From NCBI GenBank assembly GCA_003290165.1, contig QNQO01007605.1:46144-110143 (forward strand): a stretch of DNA of 64,000 nt. The letters are read 5' to 3'. Of the stretch, positions 33,079 through 43,610 are shown piece by piece. The notes under the pieces were generated by a model. The model did no database searches and was not told the DNA's origin. It saw only the letters and a program-made list of their open reading frames with translations. The stretch comes from Berberis thunbergii (Eukaryota > Streptophyta > Magnoliopsida > Ranunculales > Berberidaceae). The position numbers and the translations under genes are program-made. The first letter of the stretch is position 1. Every line of letters starts with the position of its first letter.

Positions 33079-34869
33079 TTAAAATAATGTAAAGGCAAAG
33101 AAACATACGGATTTAGTGAATAATCTTGCAAACTCAGCAGGCACACTTCCATCCAACTTCTGAAAAATGTATGTAAATGCTCCTTCATATCCCTGTCTCT
33201 TTAATTTCTCTGTCTCTAACTGTGACTCCAGTTGGTGAATTCTCTGTTGCACTTGAAGATCAGTGTTTTGTGTTGGTTGTGAGGACATCATCCCACTAAA
33301 CCTACTATTGATGTTGCCAAAGACTTGAGATGGACATGGCCCGAATCCCAAAGCTCGAACTCGGCCTGAATGTTCTTTTCCTAACACCTTAGCAAGTGAA
33401 TCTTGTTGTGATATGGATCGTGATGTGGAATCTTCTTTCTCAATCTCTAAAATTTTCTCCTACATTAATGAGGCAAGCCATCAAACTTTGGATTCAAAAT
33501 TTATCTAAACATTAATTGATATAGTTTGATAAAAAAAAATAGTTAAATTACTTACACTTATCTGTCTCGCTTCGTCAGTTACATAAGATCCGTCCTTTTT
33601 TGTGTGTGTTGCAATATACACCTCTCCCCTACTCACAGGTCTCCCAAGTTCATATTCCTACACCGATATTATGAATTCATATAGCTTTAAATAATATTGT
33701 TGAGAATGATAACTTAAAGTGTGGTAGGATGTAAAATATTAATTACCATCTCAGCCTTTAACCGGGAATTGTTTTTTGATCCTCGTGTGTGGATCGGTGA
33801 GTTTCTTCCAAATTTCAACGTTTTTTTTTTTGCATTTTTCCTATCAATGTATAGATAAAAACATATTGTTAGCATATTCCTAGTTATCTAAATGAATAAT
33901 GTAAATATTTTGTGTTACCTTTGTCCTTTCATCCAAGCGGTAGTCAATAAAATGTGCCAAATCATTACGATCAATGCCTTTGGGATGTTTTGCGATATTA
34001 GCATCTCTGGACAGTGCATGATCATAAAATTCATGGAACAATTTATGCCTATTGTCCTTCCATTTTTTCCCAATGTTTTGCAAGATATAATGGTCTGCCA
34101 CTGGTTCTTCCACATGTAGTTTATTCTTCAAAATTAATAGTCATTAGTATTCAAATCGTTATCAATAATCTTACAAACAAGGTAAGTGACAAACATAAAT
34201 TAAGCCATACCTGTATAATAGTAGTATACACGCCATCCTTGTAACTTTTTGGCACATCCTTTCAAGAGTTGTATCCAACTGGAAAAGCCTTAAAATTGGA
34301 TCCCAATTCTCCTAAAAAAACTTCCTAAGAGACCAGCTGCATTTCCAATAGGTTGATGCTTAGTGTTAAATGGAATCATTACTTTTGTGCCTCTAGGAAG
34401 TGACCAAACATCATGTGCCCTCATATGAGATTTTTTTATTAGCCCTTGCTCATCTAGGACAAGTTGATATTCGTTATACTTCATTCAAAATTAGTGACTA
34501 ACATATTATTTTCTTGAATAAGTTTAAATAACATACCAATTGTATTCACTGTCCAATACTTCCTGGATTTGCGTTCATGAACACTTGATCGTGACTCGGG
34601 TGTAGTAACTGGATGAGACTCAATATCATCCAGTGGATGAGAGACGGATGTAGCAGGTGGCTGAGAAATCAATTTAGCAGCTAGATGAGACTCAGAGGTA
34701 GCAGTTGGATGAAAGACAGATGTAGCAGTTGGATGAGAAACAATATAGCAACTGGATGAGACTCAGATGTAGCAGTTGGATGAGACCGAGCACTAGATTC
34801 AAAGGATCAAGATTTTGTCGGACGCTCTATAGGATCCGATTCAACTTGGAAACGTTTAGGCCTAGGCAT
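33079..34869 (-). pseudogene. Second CACTA gene (Ptta/En/Spm-type, Transposase_24-like)
   Basis: The ATG at 34869 begins MPRPKRFQVESD; an in-frame stop follows soon. A degenerate repeat region (34800-34600) encodes SHPTATS-like units. Then come WSLPRGTKVMIPFNTKHQPI with GNAAGLLGSFFRR (34484-34290), WKDNRHKLFHEFYDHAL and LAHFIDYRLDERTK (34131-33880). A final exon has a coiled-coil RIHQLESQLETEKLKRQGYE (33387-33079). These are the motifs of the TNPA-like DNA-binding second protein of plant CACTA elements. Several introns seem to separate the parts. Confidence 0.75.
34600..34800 (-). repeat. Degenerate tandem repeat coding SHPTATS-like units
   Basis: Seven or so copies of a 24-36 bp motif (agatgtagcagttggatgaga) occur in the second CACTA gene. 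On the minus strand they translate to Ser-His-Pro-x-Ala-Thr-Ser repeats. Confidence 0.7.
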
Positions 34870-34994
34870 CACTGAAACTTCAAACAAAAGTCAAATTGTG
34901 AAATAATAAATTATATAATGAATAGGAGAAAACAACATGTTTGAAACCAATAAGCAAAATTTTCATAGTAATGTATTATAACAAACATAATTTT

Positions 34995-37900
34995 TCATAC
35001 AAAGTCTTCATCTTCTATAATATTGTCATTATTAGCATTGATTGCAGGTTCATCATCTATATCATCCCTTGCCAATGGCAAATCTCCATTATCATCTTGA
35101 AACCACTCATCTAAGTCTTGTTGTTGATAAGGCGTATTCTCATAGAATGAGTCTTCAGTTTCATTCTCGCCCATGTCATACAAGTCTCTTGGCTTTAAAT
35201 GAACAACAACACTCCATTCTTTATCCACCTCATCCTCCACATAATACACAAGTTGTGCCTCTGAAGCTCGAATATATGGCTCATGATCTTCATGATCACC
35301 AATATGTATCAACCGAGAAAAATTGATGGAAGTGAAGCCCAATTCATCTATTCTAATCCCTCTATCAGTAGTGGTATTTGCCCACTGACATTTGAACATG
35401 GTAACCATGAAACGACCATGATAGTTTAACTCAATGATATCTATCAATTTTCCATAATAAGGAACACTTCCTTCCCTGACATTATTATCACAACTGCTTG
35501 CATAGCTTCTAGTTCCAAATGAACCAAATACTCCACTATTTTGAGTTTTCAAGCCATCTTCTCGTGCTAATGTTCGGAATTTGAAGCCATTAACATTATA
35601 TGCAGTAAACCATCTTGCTTGAATAAGTGGTCCTCGTGCAAGAAATATAATGTCATTTGAATGTGATCCGTTTACATCATTCACAACCTAACATCAAAAT
35701 GATACCATATTAGTCATATGCATGATTATATTACTTAAATAAATAATTGATATAATATATACTTACGCATCTCCTAAACCAATCTACGAATCCTTTATGA
35801 ACCACCTTATTTATCTCAACTTGTGATCGTGTACGACTCCTTAGCCTTCTCTTAGTTTATGTCCTATATTCCCTAAATGTTAAATCATAAAAAATAAGTA
35901 TTAGCCATTACAAACTTTTTTGAAGAATCATATTAAGTGTTAGAATTTACTCACTGAAGAAACGAGTTGACTTTTGTGCAATTGATCAATACGTGACGAT
36001 GTGTTTGCATATATTCTAAAGGTGTTAAATTGAAATATGAAGAACCCCCCACTGGTCTGCCTACCAACGGAAACAAAATAGCCACTTCAGAAGATCCAAC
36101 ACCAATTACCCCATCATCAACACGGGGTGTTCGATTGAATCTTGTTTCCACATCATCTAAATATCTTGAACAAAAGATAAGAATTTCATCGGCTAGGTAT
36201 CCTTCAGCTCTACAACCTTCCGGTTGCGCCCTATTACGTACATAGGACTTCAAACGTCCTAAGTACCTTCAGGATTATAAAAGCAAATGTATTAGAATAA
36301 GAAAATCAAGTGATAATTCATAAGGTTTAATTTATGATATTTACCTCTCCATAGGATACATCCATCGATAATGTACCGAGCCTCCTCGTTTGATTTCATC
36401 AAGCAAATGAACTACTAAATGAACCATGGCCGTAAAAAAGGAGGGAATAAGATTTCCATGTAGCAAAGTGTGAACACAATTCGATGTTGTAGATTGTCCA
36501 AGTCTTGAGGATTCAACACTTTACCACATATGTGTTGAAAAAATGAGCACATATCAACCAAAATTGTGGACAATCATGGCAGCAGCAGCTGTTCCATAAG
36601 AATATGACAATCATGGCTTTTCAACCCAAACAGCTTACGTTGTTTCAAATCAACACATCTGGATATGTAACTTGAGTAACCATCTGGCACAATGAGATGT
36701 TTCAAAGTCCTAAGAAATATGTCCTTCTTTGCATTAGTCATTGTAAAAAGACTAGGAAGGTATTTCCCATTCTCATTTGGCCAGAGAGCTTCTCTTATAC
36801 CCATTGATTGAAGATCTTTTCGGGCATTAAGATGATCTTTAGTCTTCCCACTTTCATTAAGCAAGGTGTATATCACATTGTCACACACATTTTTCTCAAT
36901 ATGCATCACATCAAGATTGTGATGAATCAAGCTATGCTCCCAATATGGAAAATCAAAAAAATATGCTTTTCTTCCTCCATTGTTGCACCTCACCAACTCT
37001 AGTATTTTGCCCACGAGCTCTTTTACCTATAACTTCAACCTCGGGTGTCTATCCAAATGTAACTATAATATTCTCTACTTGTTTCAAAATATTTGTTCCT
37101 GATAGTTGTATTGGTGGATTCCTTTTTCTTGCTTGCCATTAAAGCGAACTCGGTTCAATCTAAACTTGTGACCAGCATTTAGAAAACGCTGATGACCCAT
37201 GAAACACTATTTTTTACTATGCGGAAGGTGGGAAGACTCCGCATCAAAGTTACATGAAGGACAAGCTAGTTTAGCATGTGTATTCCACCCTGATAGGGTC
37301 CCTAACCCTGGAAAATCACTTATTGTCCATATTAAAGTTGCTCGCATTGTGAAACTTTCATTCAACAAAGCATCATATGATTCTACACCAACCCACAACT
37401 CCTTCAATTCATCAATAAGAGGTTGTAAGTAAATGTCTATATCATTGCCTGGCATCCGCTTACCATGAATGATCATTGAAAGAATGAAGGAAGTTTGCTT
37501 CACACATTTCCAAGGAGGAGTGTTGTACGGAACTAGAACCACTGGCCAAATGCTATAACTAGTACTCATATTCCCGAAATGATTAAACCCATCGCTAGCC
37601 AAGCCGAGGCGTACATTACGTGCATCCAAAGCAAATTCAAGAAATGTTAAACTAAATTTTTTCCATGCCTCAGAATCTCTCGGATGTCGCATCAAACCAT
37701 CTTTGCTATCCTCACTAGCATGCCATCTCATATCAACAGCAGCCTTAGAAGACATAAACAAGCGTTGCAATCGCGGTATCAATGGAAAATAACGAAGAAC
37801 CTTTGCAGGTTTCCTTTTTCTTTTCTTACCATTTATAGGCACATTATTTGCATCCCTTGGTATCCATGGAAAATAACGAAGAACCATCTAGATGTGCCAC

Positions 37901-38632
37901 ATTGCTTGCATGTTTGTCTATCTTTATCCAATCCCCGGTACAACATGCAATCATTCGGACATGCATGTATCTTAGTATAATTAAGACCAAGTTTATTAAT
38001 GGTTTTCTTGGCCTCATAGAAAGTTTTGGGGATCCTTGCATGTTGGAATGCATCATGCATCAACTATACTATCATCGACATTGCTTTGTCACTCATCCCA
38101 CAAATACACTTAATGTGATACAGTTTAACCAAAAAAGATAATTTTGAGTACTTTAAACACCCTTCATATAGCTCTTTCCCTCCATCCTCTAGCAACTCAA
38201 AAAATCGTTTAACTTCATCATTCAACCCACTGCTTATACCCCCCATCCTTCCATCCCTTTCATGTGGTCCATGTGATGTGGAAGATTCTTCATGGGCATA
38301 GTGCCTAGAAAATGCAAAAGCATCATGGATCATGTCTTGCATTGGATATTGAATAGACATACTATCTTGCACTACATGCATGAGAGTAGAACTTTGACTT
38401 GTACCCAACTCCCCACGTTGTAACCAAATAGTGTACCCTTTCGGAAATGGTCTACAAATCAAGTGATCATACACCACTTCTCTAGTCTCCTATTTTCTAA
38501 AAGCACAACGAGGACAAGGACACTTTATTCTATTATCAGATGACTTGTTTGCAAATGCAAAATCCAGAAACTGATTCAATCCTTCTGCATATTCAAGTGT
38601 ATTCCTCAGCATAGAATCCAAGTTTTGTCCAT
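34995..38632 (-). pseudogene. CACTA TNPD-type transposase
   Basis: The ATG at 38632 (MDKTW) is followed, after a frameshift, by LEYAEGLNQFLDFAFANK and KCPCPRCAF, the N-terminal transposase-associated zinc motif. The frame 38477-38064 holds FFELLEDGGKELYEGCLKYS and KLSFLVKLYHIKC. Next come KIHACPNDCMLYRG and CKQCGTSRW, then the tnp2 catalytic region (37887-37207: KAAVDMRWHASE, WPVVLVPYNTPPWKC, DFPGLGTLSGW, CPSCNFD). HHNLDVMHIEKNVCDNV (37014-36574) follows, then a DUF4218-like part with CRAEGYLADE, and a DUF4216-like C-terminus (35684-34995, 229 codons). Stops and frameshifts are frequent. Confidence 0.9.
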
Positions 38633-38673
38633 TTCAAAATATTTGAATTCAATAAAAACAAAACAACTAATCA

Positions 38674-38835
38674 TTTTGTTTATTGCCAGTAAGAAATCTA
38701 AAACATGCCAATAAGAAATCTAAAACATGTTGTTTTGTTTATTGCCAGTAAGAAATCTAAAACATGCCAATAAGAAATCTAAAACATGTTGTTTTGTTTG
38801 CAAACATGCCAGTAAGAAATCTAAAACATGTTGTT
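38674..38835. repeat. Short tandem repeats upstream of TNPD
   Basis: Five copies of aagaaatctaaaacatg lie at 38691-38830, partly as a 56-62 bp composite unit with tgttttgtttattgccagt. Confidence 0.8.
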
Positions 38836-38959
38836 TATTTATTACTAAATACATGATAACATGCTTATGAGAAAGATACAAAAGTGAGAAATACCGTGAG
38901 GGATATGGAAGAACTAAGATGATGGACAAATCAAACGAGCACGAGAGACCACCAACAGT

Positions 38960-39140
38960 CACTTCTTCTTCCTCCTTCAAATGTTCCTCCTTCTTCTTCC
39001 TCCTTCATTTCTTCCTTGAAATACTAGTCTAAGTTAAATAATCAAGTTAACTGAATATTACGTGAAAAAAAAGAAGAATAGGAAGTGAAAATAAATTAGA
39101 AAGTTACAATAAATTAGAAAGTTAAAATAAATTAGTTAGT
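38960..39140 (-). repeat. Left copy of a direct repeat flanking captured DNA
   Basis: The segment runs from cttcttcttcctcc through gaataggaagt to aaataaattagttag. It recurs at 40858-41002 with indels. Between the two copies lie the acetyltransferase exons. Confidence 0.75.
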
Positions 39141-39349
39141 TGATCAATTGCTCTATAGTTTTTTCATTTTTATTTAATTTTTTCCTTCATTTAGATAGAG
39201 TGTTAGAATTGTTTTGAGGCATATATAGTGTTGTGTATACAAATGGTTTAGAGACCCATTTTATCCACCAGAGTCAGGGAGCCAAATAGGAGAGCGAGTT
39301 TTGCTGGGTGCTGATCAGGAAGACAAGCAGCAGCTAATCAAGACCCCTA

Positions 39350-39545
39350 ATTCAGCGACTCCAACAACGCTACAGCAGCTGAAAGAGACTCCAAAAACAG
39401 AGTTTGCAAGCTCTGTTTCAGCAGTGAACAAAGCAGAGTGCAGCGTTTCAGCAATGAACAAACGGAGTCTGCACAATCGGTTTCAGCAGCAAACAAAGCA
39501 GAGTTTGCAAGCCCTGTTTCAGCAGTGAATAAAGACGGGTTTGAC
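39350..39545. repeat. Degenerate tandem repeat inside the captured segment
   Basis: Three to four copies of a gtttcagcagtgaacaaagcagagt motif. The end of this stretch, gtttgacaccaacattcagta at 39539, recurs at 40498, next to the first acetyltransferase exon. Confidence 0.65.
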
Positions 39546-39676
39546 ACCAACATTCAGTAGTTTAAACTAAATTTTTTTCATTCTAATCCGAATATGGTTT
39601 CTGCCAACATGGGGCATTTTATCTTAGGCATTTCGCAACAAATTTGTGGCAATTCTTGGAAGATATGTTTTGTTAC

Positions 39677-40510
39677 CTGAATTTTTCTAAGACTGCTATT
39701 CCAGAGATGTAAAGGTATTCATCCGTACCTTCAAGATGACTGAGAACCTCTTTATTTCTCAAGATCGTGACGTCAACAACCCCAACAAGTCTTTTTTCTG
39801 AAACAGGACTTGAATTTGAAGCTTTTGTAGGCTCCGCAACCAAACTAGCAAGCCTAACAATGCCCTTTAGAGTAAGCTGAATTTCAGTGATTAAGATTTT
39901 ATTCGAATCTGAATTGACAAGGGATGCATATGATCAAATTCAAGAGTATTTTTCATCTACCGATATGACTACTCCTAGTCTCCTATGATTGTCTTGTAAC
40001 CTACAATTTTTTTTTTTCAATAAATTCTTCTAACCTTCTTGCTAATATAGAATTCACAATTGTTTTCCATTATGAACACCATAAAAGGTGAACAAAAATT
40101 ATACCTGTTTGGTGGTGAGTTTCTAAGCTTGTAAACAAGATCGAAAACACTTCAGCATGTATCATCCAGATCACACTTTACAGTTTACACCAACGACTTG
40201 GTTTAAAATCTTGAAAACAATAATAATAACTAACTAGAAGAAAGTTATGAAACTTATATATAAACCATTATAAAATTCTTGTCTATAAACACTCGCAAAG
40301 ATTGAAAAATAAGTTCATATCAAAATTCAAACAACAAAAGCATAAGTATCAAATGAAAGATCAAGAACCTTGAAGTATTGGAAGAATAAATCGTTGAATA
40401 AGACCATTGGGTCATGAAAAGCTTCAGCCTGAACTTGAGCAACCTTCCACATTTCATCTTTATCTTCAACCAACATCTTAACTCTCCACCCAAATTCGTT
40501 TGACACCAAC
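39677..40510 (-). pseudogene. Captured fragment of a host GNAT-family acetyltransferase gene (three exons)
   Basis: On the minus strand exon 1 (about 40510-40369) reads FGWRVKMLVEDKDEMWKVAQ, then VQAEAFHDP and LFNDLFFQYFK, and ends at an AAG/GTTCTT donor. A small exon (about 40156-40105) reads AEVFSILFTSLETHH and ends CAG/GTATAA. A third (39876-39677) reads LASLVAEPTKAS, KRLVGVVDVTILRNKEVL and EYLYISGIAVLEKF, ending CAG/GTAACA. Order and sequence fit the N-terminal half of a plant GNAT N-acetyltransferase. The acetyl-CoA-binding half is absent. Introns are retained, so the copy was made from DNA. It sits in the 5' region of a CACTA element. Confidence 0.7.
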
Positions 40511-40559
40511 ATTCAGTATTTTTCATCTATCTAAACACATCTATCTAATATGAGGAGAT

Positions 40560-40745
40560 CAAGAAAGCTGACCTTTTTGAAACTCTAGAGATTAGAATGA
40601 AAGAGTTTCATGACGTTTCAAAACAAGGAGATACAGAATGTATTAGACTGAAAGAGTTTCAAAAAATCTATCTAACAAGGAGATACAGAATGTATTAGAC
40701 TTTCATGACGTTTTGAAACTCTAGAGATTATAATGAAAGAGTTGT
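40560..40745. repeat. Local direct repeats within the CACTA 5' region
   Basis: The segment gaaactctagagatta-aatgaaagagtt occurs at 40578 and 40713, and acaaggagatacagaatgt at 40623 and 40674. A poly(A) run of about 23 bases follows at 40753. Confidence 0.75.
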
Positions 40746-40857
40746 AACAGTTACAAAAAAAAAAAAAAAAAAAAAACAAACAAACATAGAAGAACAGTGA
40801 ACATAGAAATAAGCAATAGTGGTTTCAGGACTCAAATCGATTTTCCTGTTGATGATT

Positions 40858-41002
40858 TCACTTCTTCTTCCTCCTTATTCCTCTTTCGTTTCTTCCTCCG
40901 TCGTTTCTTCTTCCAAACAATATTCTAGCTAGGTTAAATAAAAGAAAAAAAGAAAGAATAGGAAGTTAAATAAATTAGAAAGTTCAAATAAATTAGTTAG
41001 GT
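40858..41002 (-). repeat. Right copy of the direct repeat flanking captured DNA
   Basis: It matches 38960-39140 (cttcttcttcctcc, agaataggaagttaaataaa, aaataaattagttag). It lies between the captured exons and the right subterminal repeats. Confidence 0.75.
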
Positions 41003-41099
41003 TTGGGGTTGAAACCTCATCCATTAGATGGTATTAAGATCTAAAACACAGTCAAGATTTGTTAATTGCACCCGATTTGCACATTTTTCCACCATGCCG

Positions 41100-41260
41100 A
41101 ATTTGGACCAAGCATATGGCGACGATTAGCACAGCCGCAATTAACCATAACCGTCATTAACCGATATTATTTGGCGACAGTCAACGAAACGTCGTTAAAT
41201 AAAGCATTTAACGGCGGTTTTTGCGAACCGTTGTTGATAAATTCCCATTTTCTTGTAGTG
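41100..41260 (-). repeat. Right terminal and subterminal repeats of the CACTA element
   Basis: Copies of the gcgac, aaccgt and aacggcggtt motifs lead to the terminus tttcttgtagtg at 41249-41260. The next three bases are gtg; a matching 3-bp duplication cannot be confirmed because the left end is damaged. Confidence 0.8.
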
Positions 41261-41975
41261 GTGGTTGCATACATTAATAAACTACCATAAACAGAGAAGG
41301 CAGACCTAGCCTTATTATGAAACTAGTGGGATTTCATCACTCACCTCATCACTCCAACTGTGTGAAACCAAGGCACATAATAAAATCAACTAAGATTAGA
41401 GCCAATTAGAACGGTGTTCATAGGACAACCAAGACCAAAGTGAATCTATTGAATTTTGTGTTGTTAAAGCTAAACCTGATGTTGGGTTTAATCATTCAAT
41501 GAACTCTAGGAAGCTGCGGTACGCCAAGTCACCAGTACGCTGCGGACCACAGAAGGGCGAGGCGCAGCTAACAATTTTAGTTAGGAACACACACCCAAAG
41601 AGCGTATTTGACACGCATTGTTCTCATATCAATTGGTCCATAGAGTGGTAGCACAAGTACAGTTCTTAATTAGACCACGTGATCTTTTGTCACTTGTGCA
41701 ATAATTCGGCTTTTTGCAAGCGTAACTCTGACCTTCTGATCTTGGACTTTGTATTATTGGATACAAGCTTTTAGGATCATCATTTAGCACCCTATCTAAT
41801 CAGCGATAAAAGATAACAATGTGTGCACGATGAATTTAATCAATCTTGTCCCTTACAGATTCACAAGATAAAATCCCTTTAAAACGTTGTTTGCTTATAT
41901 TAGGCATTTGTGTGGTTAAGAGGTGATTGTTGCTTGTGTATGCCTTCTTAGCAATCGTCTAGGGATAAACACTTT
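41261..41975. other. No gene recognised: probably body of the Athila-type fragment
   Basis: No conserved protein is seen. The stretch leads without a visible break into the Athila coding remnant at 41976-42713 and is likely part of the same element. Confidence 0.35.
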
Positions 41976-42713
41976 GTGTGTTTTGTCATTGTCATTTTCC
42001 CATCACACTCCTATCCTTTTATGAAACATCGGGAATGGCCCAACAAGTGCTTGTTTCGTTCCCAATTTTTTTTTACCACCTTAGCAATCATTTGTTTCGT
42101 TCTCATTAATTTTATACCCACTCTAGCCCACTCTTTACCCCTTCACCTTGAGTCTATGACTCTACCATTAGTAGATGATGCATTGCTTCAATGTTTTTCA
42201 CACTTTGGTATGGACTTAGATATTGATGAAGCTGTTGAAGAAGTCAACAATATGTTGGATAGTGTTTTTATATTGCATATACCTAAGTCTGAGCTATTAT
42301 CACTTTATCAATATGAGGAAGAGTTATATTCCTCAGCTTCCTTCCCAGTTCAATCACTAGAGAGTGACTCATCCACAAGCTCTCCTCAATCATTAGAACT
42401 TAAGAATTTTCCCAATAATCGAAAATATGCATTTCTCGGTCTTGAGGAGAGTTACCCAGTGATTATTGCCTCAGATCTAACTGAGGAACAAACTGACATG
42501 TTGTTAGGAGTTCTTAGAGCTCACAAGTCAGTCGTTGCTTTGAGTATTAATCACATCAAAGGTGTTGACCCTACTGTCTATGAGCATCATATCTATTTGG
42601 AATATGAAACCAAAACCTTCAAAGAGCCCCAACAACGTCTCAATCCCATTTTGAAAGATGTTGTAAAGGAAGAAGTGTTGAAACTTATGGATGCAAACAT
42701 CATCTATGCTATC
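41976..42713 (+). pseudogene. Athila-type gypsy pol fragment (segment before RT)
   Basis: A single frame of 246 codons ends with LKNFPNNRKYAFLG, YPVIIASDLTEEQTDMLLGV, LRAHKSVVALSINHIKGVDP and RLNPILKDVVKEEVLKLMDA, then NIIYAI. This is the well-conserved stretch between protease and RT in Athila elements (usual form LKPLP..LKYAFLG...LPVIIA..L). It stops exactly where the next Tat LTR starts (42714), and the RT that should follow is not found nearby. Confidence 0.85.
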
Positions 42714-43285
42714 TGATGAACCCAAAAATCGTCCACCTGTGAGTTTAACCTGCAAAATAATTGTTAGACTATCAAGGACCACCTTTTTGGTAGCCGAAGG
42801 CACTCTCCTACTTAAGTTAGTAACTGTGTTGGAAGAAGGATGTAAATCTAGACAAATCTCAATTAAAGTCGCGTATGTTTGTCGAATTTTCCCTTTACCT
42901 TTTATAATGGTCATGATTAACTCTTTGCGTGACTTAAGCATGTGAGACACATTGGAAGGAGATGTTTCTTGTAACAGTATCCTCCTTTATGGAGTTGTAT
43001 TCGGGGAGGCGTAACTCCCTCCACGGCACTTTTCGATGCAACCTTCCTCTTCTTTATGAGAGAACTTATGTCGGTCTTGGATCCGAACTTTGATTTGTTT
43101 AGGCCTGGATGTAGACTCTGTTTACATTTTCTCATTGGCGGGCCTCGTCTGGCCCACAGTAATTAACTTTATTCTTCTTGGGCTTTATGAGCTGGCCCAA
43201 TAGATTAAGCATTGTATTCTCGTGATGGATCTTTATGCCACGTGTACGACCATGATGATCGGTTTATTTTGATGTATCATCAGCT
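42714..43285 (-). repeat. 3' LTR of Tat element 3 (LTR subfamily c)
   Basis: It runs tgatgaaccc to tgtatcatca, about 572 bp, with TG...CA ends. The outer end and the ggagatgtttctt / gggcctcgtctggcc region resemble other Tat LTRs here, but most of it is diverged. It interrupts the Athila frame. Confidence 0.7.
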
Positions 43286-43300
43286 ACTCCCCTTTAGTTG
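43286..43300 (-). other. Polypurine tract of element 3
   Basis: The plus strand gctactcccctttag gives a minus-strand ctaaaggggagtagc directly before the LTR, nearly identical to 22282-22297. Confidence 0.7.
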
Positions 43301-43499
43301 TTCACGTATCCACTAAATGTGTGACGGTTGGTATTTCGATTGCAGTATTGCACTGAACTTAATGTTTAATAACTTTCGATTGGCTGATCGTTTCGGTTAC
43401 TTCGTTGTCTGTTCATTTTTTAGCACATTTTCTGGGAGTTTTGGTGCGCCATTATGTCCTGTATGTCGCTCTGTGAGCAATCTCTTTGTTTCCTAGTTG

Positions 43500-43507
43500 T
43501 ATAAAGG
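43500..43507 (+). promoter_or_regulatory. TATA box of antisense ORF A4
   Basis: The motif tataaagg lies 111 bases before the ATG at 43611, equivalent to the boxes before A1-A3. Confidence 0.5.
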
Positions 43508-43610
43508 GTATTGTGGCTACTTTCCTCATTTCTTTACACCATATTTGCTATTAGTGTTATTTCTTCTTCCTTATTGCCTATTTTTCTTCGTCTCTTCTTT
43601 CCTATTTGCA

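Larger units (their letters stand above)
32190..41260 (-). mobile_element. CACTA (En/Spm-type) DNA transposon, about 9 kb
   Basis: The right end is cttgtagtg at 41252-41260, so the minus strand begins CACTACAAGAAAATG. Subterminal repeats of the gcgacggtt type crowd both ends (32205-32470 and 41115-41235), as expected for binding by a TNPA-like protein. Inside are a TNPD-type transposase (38632-34995), a second Ptta/En/Spm-type gene (34869-33079) and captured host exons. The left terminal repeat is missing or badly eroded: the inner aaaacaggtgtttagcgacgg is there, but its CACTACAAG start is not. Confidence 0.85.
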
